A stretch of DNA of 64,000 nt, taken from assembly GCF_009936275.1 (NCBI RefSeq), contig NZ_AP019797.1:2215890-2279889 (forward strand). The letters are read 5' to 3'. A program made the position numbers and the translations under genes. Below are positions 27,132 through 37,100 of the stretch, piece after piece; the stretch's first letter is position 1, and each line of letters opens with the position of its first letter. This DNA comes from Rhodothermus marinus (GTDB taxonomy: Bacteria > Bacteroidota > Rhodothermia > Rhodothermales > Rhodothermaceae). The notes beneath the pieces were generated by a model. It did no database searches and had not been told where the DNA came from. It worked only from the letters and a program-made list of their open reading frames with translations.

Positions 27132-30100
27132 TCAGAAAGAAACCCGAAGCCCGAAGAACACACGCCGCGGATTGAAGAAGGTGAAGAAGTCGGCGTTCGG
27201 CATGTCGATGTACGCCTTGTCATCCAGCACCTTCTTCACGAAGTCCGGGTCGGCTTCGACAAAATCGCTGCCGTTGTAGCGATAGTAGGTGCCGTCCCGG
27301 TAGTAAAGCGGCCGCTTGGGATCGTTCGGGTCGTCGTTGGAACCCACCGCCGGTGTGCAGCCAGCAGGCGGGCACACCACGATGGGCACAAACTCGACGC
27401 CCGGCTTGCGATAGTCTCCCGGCTTGTCGTTGCCCGGCACAAACTGATAGGGCGGACTGTCCAGTCCTTCAAACGTATTGGCAGGCAAATGCAGCGACTG
27501 CAGGTAGTCGCGCAGGTCATCCGGTCCGGTGAACCCGCTCCACCGGTTCATGTGGCGGATGTTGAAGACGTTCGTCACGTCCATGAAAAACTGGACCTCA
27601 CCCAGGTTCGTCGTGAACGTCTTGCTCAGACGCAGGTCAAAGTTGTAATAGTCCTTCCAGCGCACGTTGTGCTCGATGCCCCGGACCGGACTGATCCCTT
27701 CGACCAGCTCCTGTCCGGTCCAGGTAAGCACCTGTCCGGCCCGCCACTCGCCCAGCAGGCTCAGCCGCCAGCCAGCCAGCGGCCGGAAACCGTTATAGTT
27801 CGGACCGTAATCGTCCGGCGTGACGAAGTCCAGGTTGAAGCGCGCAAACGGCTCGGGAATCGGCTTGCTCTGATAGTGGTCTGTCGTGGTCAACAGGTAC
27901 TGCTGTTGCTGGACCGGGTTTTCATAGTTATACTGAAAGCCAAAATTCCCGGTCTTGCGCGACATGTAGGTGTAGTTGATGAACCCCTGAATCCAGCGCC
28001 CACGATTTTTGGCAAGGGAGATTTCAAAGCCGCGCACGTCGCCGTAATTCCAGGGCCGCGCCACCCAGTAGTTCACCTCCCCGTCAATGCTCTGGAAGTT
28101 GATGTTGCGCGCCTGCAGCGACACGTCGCGGTAGTAACCGGCAAGGCGCAGCAGGAACATGTCGAACAGGTTCTGCTCGAAGCCCAGCTCGTAGGCGACG
28201 GTCTTTTGCAGCGGCAGATTCGGATTGCCGATGCGCCCCACGGCCCCGCTGGAGATCCGCTCGACCTCAAACAGCGGCACCGGATCGGGCATCTGCCGGA
28301 AATGGCCGTAGTTGAAATACAGCTTGCTGTTTTCCGAGACCGGGAAGGAGATGCCCAGACGCGGGCTCAGCGTGAGCTGCTTGTCAACCGGTTCTTTTGA
28401 AAGAACCTGATCGATCTCATCAGCACCGATCACCGGCGTAAAGGCCCGATCGTAGGGTTCATAGACGTACCACTCACCACTCGGGTTGAAGTAGTCGAGC
28501 CGCACGCCCAGGTTGGCGATCAGGCCCCGGAACTCCAACTTACTCTGCAGATAGACCGCACCCTGCTGGGGCTTCCGATGCCAGCGGTACTTCGGGTTGG
28601 CATGATGCACGAAGAACGGATCTTCCTCTCCGTAATTCATAATCGCTCAGGTGAAGTTCAAAACCGCCCTTCACCTGCAAGTAGCGGTTGAGCTGGCTGG
28701 TCAACGAAGCTCCGAAAACCCAGCGGGACACCTTCGAGGTATCGTAGGCCGCGCCGCCGTGTCCACCGATGCGCAGACCGTTGGCGCTCAGGCCATCCTG
28801 CATACCCTTGGGCTCGTAGCCGAACGGCGCCTCGTTCAACCGAATGACGTTGGGTGCCTGGCAGGCCGGGTCGTCAATGGGACGAATTTCCGGCTCCGGC
28901 GTCACGCAGACGATCGGGTCGGGATTGCGATAGGGAATGTGCCCGGTCAGATAGTCCGTCTGCACACGCTGCACCTGCACTTCGTAGAAAATGTTGGGCG
29001 TCAGTGCATGCGTGAGCTTGGCGCCGTAGAGCGTGTAGTCGATGTCCATCGGGTTGATGACCCAGTCGCCATAGACTGCCGCACGGGCCACGTGGTCCTC
29101 AATGCCTTCACCGCCCGTGAAAATCATGTTTTCCAGATAGCTGCGACCGTCCCAGGGATAGGCTGGCGTGCTGCCGTCTACCATGTCGGCCGTGGCCCCA
29201 TCGGCGATGGAAACCGGTCGCACCAGCCCTTTCCGCTTGGACCAGAGGCCGACCAGTTCCAGCTTGGCGCCGGCCGTGATGTCGGAGACCACCTTGGCCT
29301 GCGTCGTGTAGTCACGGTAGGCCGGCCGGCGCTGTGGAATCACAAAGGCAGTCTGCGTACGCCGGTGCGACACCAGAAAGCGCAGGTTGCCCAGATAGGA
29401 CGCAAGCCCCGGCACCGGCCCGGTGATCGTTCCATCGATCTGATAGTCCGGGTCGTCGATGCTGTTGTTCTTCCGAACCATCCACTCATAAGCCTTCTGC
29501 AGCTGCTGCGGCGTTACGTCGTTGCTGGGATCATCATCATTGTTGGCCGGATAGGCCGCAGCGGCCGCCTGCCAGCCCTCGAAGTCCGGAAACTGGTTCT
29601 CCGTCCAGTCATCCCACGCCGCATCGGTGCCAATCATGGCCACGGCTGGATCGAAGTAGGGCCGGATCCAGAAGGCGTCGGCATCGTTGGGCGTACCGTC
29701 GAACGTCTTGTCCTGCGGCGGCGCATAGCGCAGAATCAGGTCGACCGTGTAGCGGTTCGTGCGCGGCTCCTTCATGACCACGTTGATCAGACCCGAACGC
29801 ACGTTCCCGTACTCGGCCGTAAAACCACCCGTCTGCGCCTGCACCTCTTCGACGGCCGTGAAGCTGACGCCCGTAAACGGCGCGTTCGTGCGCGGATCGG
29901 CCAGGTTCATGCCGTCGAGCAGGAAAGCGATCTGGTTGCCGCCATAGCCGCGCACGACCAGCCCCGGCTCAAAGCCCGGCTGCAGTCCGATGACCTGCGC
30001 CACATCCGTGGCCACCGGCAGCGCTTCGATCACCGCCGCATCGATATTGACGATGCTGGCCGAGATGTCCGGCTGCACGATCGGCCGCGTGGCCTGCACT

Positions 30101-30444
30101 ACCACTTCCTGCAAACCGATGGCCGTCTCCTGCAGCGCGAAGTTCACCTCTGTGGTCAGGCCGACGTCCACCTGCACGTTCTCGACTACCTGCGGCACAT
30201 AGCACACGAAAGAGGCGCGAAGCGTATAGGTGCCCGGACGAACGTTGATAATCGTGTAGTATCCATCGATGTCCGTCGTGGCACCCATCGTGGTCCCGTC
30301 AATGACCACGTTCACGCCGGGCAGGGGCTCTCCCGTGTTGGCATCGACCACGCGACCGGTAATCTTACCGGTCTGAGCCCATGCTCCGGTCGTCCAGAGA
30401 CCGACCAGTAGCAGCGTGCCCAGGATTCGTAGCGCGCGTTTCAT
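27132..30444 (-). pseudogene. TonB-dependent receptor (copy B), frameshifted near 28640
   Basis: Two overlapping frames together make one receptor like the 10735-13998 gene. The 5' frame (30444 to 28540) has the signal peptide, carboxypeptidase-regulatory domain (ITGRVVDANTGEPLPGV), plug and first barrel strands. It matches copy A to LSDYEL, then runs out of homology before its stop. The 3' frame (28640 to 27132) resumes at NYGEEDPFFVHHANP and continues to the end GLRVSF. Comparison with SDYHIRHGVYDP of copy A puts the break at about 28635-28645, explained by loss of five bases (or an equivalent +1 change). All other features look functional, so a recent mutation, phase-type variation or a sequence error are all possible. 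Confidence 0.8.
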
Positions 30445-30554
30445 GAGATCCCAGATTGGTTGGTTTGGAGATTGCCGGATTCACACCCCTTTCATCCAAA
30501 GTTTTGGCCAATTCTAAAAGATCTTCCCGGAACCTTCAAGGTATTTTTTTATCC

Positions 30555-30587
30555 CTTTAACGGTAAAGTCTCCTGAAACCGGTTCCA
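30555..30587. promoter_or_regulatory. Tandem LacI-like palindromes upstream of receptor B
   Basis: CTTTAACGGTAAAG (30555-30568) and TGAAACCGGTTCCA (30574-30587) are each palindromic over 14 bp with one mismatched pair and a central CG, 19 bp apart centre-to-centre. They lie about 110-145 bp upstream of the receptor start. The second resembles the LacI/GalR consensus. Confidence 0.4.
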
Positions 30588-30640
30588 AAATGAAAGAAGG
30601 GCCACCAATGGCAGAATTTTAGCTAATATGGGATCGCTGA

Positions 30641-30820
30641 TTTACCGGTGCATGAGGGTGCCCCCCCGTGTGGCGGACGTGATCCGGCGGGTACGACGTG
30701 GCGGACACAGCGGTCCGCCCCTACGTGGTGGGTATCCGGTCATTTGTCGGTAGGGGCACACCACCGTGTACGCTCGTGCTTTCTCACATGCACCATGATT
30801 TCCCGGAAATCGTATAAGGC
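30641..30820. repeat. Intergenic repeat with nested palindromes, copy 2
   Basis: A diverged copy of 14171-14363 with the same order of blocks (ACCGGTGCATGA, GGCGGACACAGCGGTCCGCC, GTAGGGGCACACC, CTCGTGCT, GGAAATCGTAT). Its palindromes differ in sequence from copy 1 but keep base pairing in the first stem, suggesting a structured RNA or DNA element. Confidence 0.62.
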
Positions 30821-30831
30821 CCACGCTCCTT

Positions 30832-33800
30832 TCAGCGCGACCTGAACGCCTGCACCAAAGTATCATTGCGGGCGGCCAGCAGCCAGCGCGTGCCGTCCGG
30901 ACGCCGAAGCCAGGCCAGATGGCGCACCTGTCCGCGGAAGACCAGCCCGGAAGCACCTGGACGCAACGGTGAAAAATCCCCTTCCAGCCGCCGCCCCAGC
31001 AAGATGCCCGGGCCGTGACCATAGTGCCCCAGGGCCGGATTGGCTTCATCGAAGTTGCCAGCAAGGAGCACATCCGGACGCCCATCGCCGGTCACGTCGT
31101 CGATGAGCAGCGCACGTACCGGAAACCACTGCGCGGGCTCAGGAAGTGGATACAGCGAGAAATGGCCGGTACCGTCATTTTCAGCCCATACCGACGCAAA
31201 GGTGCGGGCCGATAGTACCGACGCCTGTCGCACCGTCTCTTCGCCGAAGAGCTCTTCGAGCGTACGAGCGCCCCAGGCGTGATAGCTTTCAAACTGTCGT
31301 CCCAGCTCCGGGAAACGGCGTGCCAGCAGGTCAATCGTCGCCACCGGATAGGGTCGCTCGTCCCAGTAAGCCACCACGACAGGATCGGGCTGGCCGTCTC
31401 GATCGAAATCGTGCAGGTAGAGCTGCACCGGCCGTTCCGGCGTTGCCTGCAGCGTGGCATTCAGCCCCAGGTTGCCGGCCACGAAGTCCAGATCGCCGTC
31501 GCCGTCGAGGTCGGCCGCCCGCACGCTGAACCACCACCCTTCGGTATTTTCCAAGACGGTCGGCACCAGACGGCCATCTGCCTCCTGGAAAAACAGCGTC
31601 AGCGGCATCCACTCGCCCACCACCAGCAGATCCATGTGGCCGTCGCCGTCGAAGTCGCCCCAGGCGGCGTCGGTCACCATGCCCACGCGGGCCAGTGCCG
31701 GCGCACGCGCCTCGGTAACGTCCGCAAACGTTCCGTCGCCCCGGTTTTCCAGCAGAAAGCTGCGCGGCGCTTCGCCGTAGCGACGGGCCTCGACCCGCCC
31801 GCCCACGAACAGATCCGGGTCACCATCCCCGTCATAATCGGCCACGCGCACGCAACAGCCGTTCACAAACAGATCCGGCAGCGCCTGCTCGTCACGCATG
31901 AACCGCCCGCGGCCGTCGTTGCGGTAGAGCCGGTCACGCAGCGCCTCGGCCTGGCCCCACCACTCGTTGCCCGCGCTGACCACGTACAGGTCCAGATCGC
32001 CGTCGCCGTCCGCGTCGAAAAACGCCGCATCCACGTCCTCGTAGCGGCTTTCGGCCTCCCAGAGCGCTTCGTTCGTGGGGCGAAAGGTTCCGTCCGGCTG
32101 CTGCACGAGCAACCGGGCCGACTGCCACTTGGCCCCGCCCAGAAACACGTCGTCCAGCCCGTCGCCGTTCACGTCGCCCACGGCCAGCGCCGGCCCTTCA
32201 CGCGAGAGCCGGTGCGGCTGGAGCGGCTCGCGGGTAAAGTCCACAAAGGCGTTCTCTTCATGGCGATACGGCAATGCCTCGTACACTTCTTGGAAAAGCG
32301 GACGTGGCAGCGCCGGCGGATGATAACGCACCTGCGCCTCGGCCTGGCGGAACGTCAGCGTCTGATCGGCCGCCACGCTGCGGCGCACTTCATAACGACC
32401 GTCGGGCCAGACCACCCTCACCGAATCCACCTGCGTACGAGTGCCCAGCCCGAAGTGCAGCACGGGCTCGACCGACGAGAGCCAGCCACGTACGGGCTGT
32501 TGCTCCCGAAGCTGGAGGCTGTCGCCGTAGTGCACGGTCACCCGGGCGCCGATACCCCACCGGTTCATGCCTTCGCCTTCCAGCACGACGCGCAGGTAGT
32601 GGGCGCCCGTGCGCTCACGGGTGTGGTTGCGGTATACGGCCGCGGGCGCGTTGATCTCGCTGGTGACCAGATCCAGGTCGCCGTCGCGGTCAAGATCCAC
32701 GTACACGGCCCCGGTCGAAAAGCCGGGCTGTCCCAGTCCCCACGCCTGCGCCCGGTTCGTAAAGGTGCCGTCCCCGTTGTTTTGAAAGGCGAAGTTGGGC
32801 TGCGACACCCGGGGCATGTGACGCAGCAGGTCTTCCAGCAGGTCCGGCGTGATGCCGCGCGCCAGGGCCTCCTGGATTTCGGGCTGTCCGACGTAGCGGA
32901 TGTAGTCCAGATCGTTCGGGCGGTGATAGATGCCGTTCGTAACGAAGAGGTCCTGGTAGCCGTCGTTGTCCAGGTCGGCCAGCAGCGCGGCCCAGCTCCA
33001 GTCGGTAGCGGCCACGCCGGCCCGAAAGGCCACGTCCACGAACTGCCAGGCGCCCAGATTGCGCAATAGCACGTTGTGGGGATACTGGGGATGATAGCCG
33101 AACTGCCGCTTGCGCTGAAACAGCTCGAACGACTCTGGCCCGTCGGCCGTCTTGAAAATGACCGGATCGAAGGGCATCATGTCGAGCACGATCAGATCGG
33201 GCAGGCCGTCGTTGTCGACGTCGCCCGCATCCACTCCCATAGACGCCTTCGAAATGTAGGCCGTGGCCGTGCGTAGCACGTCGGTGAAGGTGCCGTCGCC
33301 GTTGTTGCGGTAGATCCGATCGTCTTCGTGGAAGTCGTTGGCCACGTACAGATCGGGCCAGCCATCCTGATCCAGATCGCTCACCACCACGCCAAGCCCG
33401 TAGCCGATGAGGCCATCCACGATCCCGGCCTCGGCCGTCACATCCACAAAGCGCCCGCCGTCGTTGCGCAGCAGCCGGTCGCTGGCGTTGGGATCGAAGC
33501 GACGGCGCAGCGGCTCGGCCGGACCGAAACTCTCGTCGGTGTGCAGTGCCCGGTTCAGCAAATACAGGTCCAGATCGCCATCCCGATCATAGTCGAAAAA
33601 CACGGCATGCGTGCCGTAGGCGGCAATGTCCAGTCCGAATTCAGCCGCCGCTTCCCAAAAACGTGGAATGCCCGTCTCATCCGGCCCCTGGTTCAGAAAG
33701 AGCTGGTTGCGGCCGATGCGATCCAGATAGTTGCTGAAGGTGACCAGGTAGAGATCGAGCCAGCCGTTGCCGTCCACGTCGGCCACGGCCACGCCGGTGT

Positions 33801-34125
33801 TCCAGTTGCCCGAGCCGGCCACGCCAGCCGCGTCGGTGACGTCCTCAAAACGCCAGTCCCCCCGGTTCAGGTACAGGCGGTTCGGCCCTCGATTGGCGAC
33901 AAAGTACAGGTCCGGCCACCCGTCGCCATTGAAGTCGCCCGCCGCCACGCCGGCCCCGTCGTAGTAGTACATATAATTAATAATGTTAAAGGCCGTATCG
34001 ACGGGCACTTCGTTGACGAAGGTAATGCCGGTCCGATCGGAATCCATCCGCTCGAACAGCGGCGGCTCGGCGGGCCGACAGGCGGCCAGTCCGGCAAGAC
34101 CAAGCAACAACAGGAGCTTTCGCAT
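30832..34125 (-). CDS. Large VCBS/CRTAC1-family lipoprotein (1097 aa)
   Basis: A lipoprotein (lipobox LAAC, Cys about residue 16) made of many FG-GAP/VCBS blades with Ca loops (DFNGDGWPDLYFVAN, DVDGNGWLDLYLV, DADGDGDLDLYVVS, DFDGDGHMDLLVV). An ASPIC/UnbV-like segment lies in the middle (~residues 495-590, WGIGARVTVHYGDSLQLREQ, VRVVWPDGRYEVRR) and is followed by a second set of blades, so the protein looks like two propellers joined by ASPIC. It is very similar to the 34131-37493 product and lies 5 bp after it. Genes of this kind accompany SusC/SusD systems in Bacteroidota. Surface location is predicted; function unknown. Confidence 0.85.
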   Translation of the reverse strand: MRKLLLLLGLAGLAACRPAEPPLFERMDSDRTGITFVNEVPVDTAFNIINYMYYYDGAGVAAGDFNGDGWPDLYFVANRGPNRLYLNRGDWRFEDVTDAAGVAGSGNWNTGVAVADVDGNGWLDLYLVTFSNYLDRIGRNQLFLNQGPDETGIPRFWEAAAEFGLDIAAYGTHAVFFDYDRDGDLDLYLLNRALHTDESFGPAEPLRRRFDPNASDRLLRNDGGRFVDVTAEAGIVDGLIGYGLGVVVSDLDQDGWPDLYVANDFHEDDRIYRNNGDGTFTDVLRTATAYISKASMGVDAGDVDNDGLPDLIVLDMMPFDPVIFKTADGPESFELFQRKRQFGYHPQYPHNVLLRNLGAWQFVDVAFRAGVAATDWSWAALLADLDNDGYQDLFVTNGIYHRPNDLDYIRYVGQPEIQEALARGITPDLLEDLLRHMPRVSQPNFAFQNNGDGTFTNRAQAWGLGQPGFSTGAVYVDLDRDGDLDLVTSEINAPAAVYRNHTRERTGAHYLRVVLEGEGMNRWGIGARVTVHYGDSLQLREQQPVRGWLSSVEPVLHFGLGTRTQVDSVRVVWPDGRYEVRRSVAADQTLTFRQAEAQVRYHPPALPRPLFQEVYEALPYRHEENAFVDFTREPLQPHRLSREGPALAVGDVNGDGLDDVFLGGAKWQSARLLVQQPDGTFRPTNEALWEAESRYEDVDAAFFDADGDGDLDLYVVSAGNEWWGQAEALRDRLYRNDGRGRFMRDEQALPDLFVNGCCVRVADYDGDGDPDLFVGGRVEARRYGEAPRSFLLENRGDGTFADVTEARAPALARVGMVTDAAWGDFDGDGHMDLLVVGEWMPLTLFFQEADGRLVPTVLENTEGWWFSVRAADLDGDGDLDFVAGNLGLNATLQATPERPVQLYLHDFDRDGQPDPVVVAYWDERPYPVATIDLLARRFPELGRQFESYHAWGARTLEELFGEETVRQASVLSARTFASVWAENDGTGHFSLYPLPEPAQWFPVRALLIDDVTGDGRPDVLLAGNFDEANPALGHYGHGPGILLGRRLEGDFSPLRPGASGLVFRGQVRHLAWLRRPDGTRWLLAARNDTLVQAFRSR

Positions 34126-34130
34126 GGCGT

Positions 34131-37100
34131 TTACCGTCGCACGACAAAAAATCGAGGCGCGTCGTCATTGCGGGCCACCAGGATCAGCGGAGGCCGACCC
34201 GGCCGTGCCAGCTTCTGGAGGTCCCGCACCTCGCCCCGCACGAAAAAGCCACTGTCGCGGGGCATCACCGTCGTGAAGCGGCCGGCCCCCTCGCCTCTGA
34301 GCCAGAGGCCGTAGGTCGCTTCCATCAGGCCCAGACTCGTCTGCGCCCAGCGGAAGTTGCCGCCGGCCAGCACGTCCAGGTGGCCGTCGCCGTCGAAATC
34401 ATCCACCAGCAGCCCGTAGAGGGGTGCCCACTGCGCCTCGGGCGGGAGCGGATGCAGCCGAAAGCGTCCGCCGCCAAGATTTTCCACGTACAGGCTGCGC
34501 AATTCGCGGACTTCCAGCACGGCGGCTCCCTCCAGTTCCTCCGGCTTCAGGATGTCCTCCAGCATCATGCGGGCATAGGCGGCATGGGAAGGAATGCGGC
34601 CGCTTAGGAACGGTAGCTGACCGAGCAGCTCGCGGCGCAGGTTCAGGGGACGGTGACGAAGCCCGGCCGCCGTACTTTCGGGACGGGCCAGCAGATGATC
34701 GGCGAAGCCGTTCCGGTCGAAGTCTTTCACAAAAAGACGGAGCGGACTTTCCGGCGTCGCCTTCAGCGGCGTGTTCACGCCCAGATTGGTGGCGATGAAG
34801 TCCGGATCGCCGTCGGCGTCGAAGTCGGCCACGGCCACGCGGTGCCAGATGCCCGAGGTTTCGGCCAGATCGGGCAACTCCCAGCGTTCCAGCCGTCCCC
34901 CACCGACATTTCGGAAAATCGTGAGCGGCATCCACTCGCCCACGACGAGCAGATCGAGCCGGCCATCGCCGTAGAAGTCGGTCCAGGCCGCATCGGTGAC
35001 CATGCCGATGCGGGACAGACCGGGCGCCAGCGTTTCGGTAACGTTTGTAAAATGCCCACGACCATCGTTCTGCAACAGCAGGCTCTCGGGCGCCATGCCG
35101 TAAAACCAGGGCTCGATCCGGCCGCCGACGAACAGATCGACGTCGCCGTCGCCATCGTAGTCCGCAGCCGCGACAGGTCCACCGCTGCTACGAATCCGGG
35201 GTAGCCGATCCACGGCCTTCCGGAAGCGGCCACGACCGTCATTCAGATACAGCCGATCCTGAAGCGCCGGAGCGCGGGGCGCATAGGCGTTGCCGCCGCT
35301 GACCACGTACAGGTCCAGGTCGCCGTCGCCGTCCGCGTCGAAAAACGTGGCGCCCAGGTCTTCCGAGAGCGCATCGGCGGCAAACAACGCCTCGTTGGCG
35401 CGTGCAAACCGGCCGTCGGGCTGTTGCACGAAGAGCACGCCGGGAAAGCCCTTGGCCCCGCCGATGTAGAAATCGTCGCGGCCGTCGCCGTTCACGTCGC
35501 CCACGGCCACCCGGGGCCCCTCGCGCGAGCGCATCCAGGGCATGAGCCCCTCACGCAGAAAGTCCACGAAGTCATCCTCCTGATGCCGATAATCGAGCGC
35601 CACCTGCGCCGTCACGTCGGCGAAACGCGGCGTTGCCCGCTCCGGCAACAACGGCAGTTCAGATCGGCCCACTGTGGCCTCCTCCTGATGAAAAACCAGC
35701 CGTTGGTCGGCCGCCACACGCCGACGTACTTCATGGCGGCCGTCGGGCCAGACCACGACCACGGCATCGACCGTGTCGTGCGGGCCGAGTCCGAACGTCA
35801 ACACCGGATCCACCGACGACTGAAAGCCCCGGTTGGGCATCTGCTCCTGGTAGAAACGCTGCGTCCCGGCCAGCACGGTCACCTGCGCACCGATCCCCTG
35901 CGTGTTGGGCGGTGTGCCGATCAGTTGTACCTGCAGAAAGTGCCCGTTGAAGCGCTCGCGCGCCCGGTTGCGATAGACGCGCACCGGACCGTTCACGTCG
36001 TTGACGATAAGGTCCAGGTCGCCGTCGCCGTCCAGATCCCCGTAGGCGGCCCCGCTGGAGAAGCCCGGCCGTCCGAGGCCCCATTCCTGCGCCCGATTCG
36101 TGAAGGTGCGGTCGCCGTTGTTGTGAAAGGCATAGTTCGGGAGCGGATGCGAGGGCATTTTTCGAATCAACGCCAGATAGTCGACGCCTTCCTCACGGAT
36201 CACCGCCCGCATCGTCTCTTCGGCCGAGAGGTATTCGAGATAATCCTGATCGATCACATCCCAGAAGATGCCGTTGGCTACGAAGATGTCCTTGTAGCCG
36301 TCCAGGTCGGCATCAAAGATCAGCGCGGCCCAGCTCCAGTCGGTAGCAGCCACACCGGCCCACATGCCGATCTCGCTGAAGGTGCCGTCGCCGTTGTTGT
36401 ACTGGAGCGTGTTGCGGGTAAACTGGTGGTAAAAACCGTTTTCCACCTTGGTCTGGTAGAGCTGCCAGCCCTCGAAGGTGGTCGTGGTCTTCAGGCGGGC
36501 GTCGTCCTCGGGCAACATGTCCGTCACGAAAAGCTCCGGGAAGCCGTCGTTGTCGATGTCGGCCGCATCGGCGCCCATGGACGAGAGGCTGATCGACGCC
36601 ATGGCCTCTTCCAGCACTTCCCGGAAGGTGCCGTCGCCCTGGTTTATATAGAGGTAATCGCGCTCGAAGAAATCGTTGGAGATGTAGAGGTCGGGCCAGC
36701 CGTCGCGGTTGAGATCGGCCACGGTCACGCCCAGCCCGAAGGCGATCTCCGGCCCGAAAATGCCGGCCTCGGCACTGACGTCCACAAAGCGGCCGCCGTC
36801 GTTGCGGTAGAGGCGGTCGCCTCCTTCGTGATTGCGTTCGTGACGCGTGTTGCGGAAGTCCAGGCTGATGATGGGCCGCATGGAGTTGTTCAGGACGTAG
36901 ACGTCCAGGTCGCCGTCCCGGTCGTAGTCGAAGAAGACGGCATGGACCGAAAAGCCCGTGTCGGCCAGGCCCAGCTCGGCGGCCGCCTCCCGGAATCGCG
37001 GGATGCCGTTCGCGTCGGGCCCCAGGTTCAGATAGAGCTCGTTGGCGCGGAGGCTGTCGGCAAACGGTCCGGCATGGCACACGTACAGATCAGGCCAGCC

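Larger units (their letters stand above)
30445..30831. other. Intergenic region upstream of TonB receptor B
   Basis: About 390 bp with no supported gene. It holds two palindromes (30555-30568, 30574-30587) in an AT-rich promoter-like stretch and, further up, the second copy of the intergenic repeat (30641-30820) next to the 3' end of the large VCBS gene. Confidence 0.6.

Noticed and set aside
28540..28640. Programmed ribosomal frameshift in receptor B
   Set aside because: No slippery heptamer or downstream pseudoknot is evident and receptor A is a single frame; mutation or sequence error is simpler.
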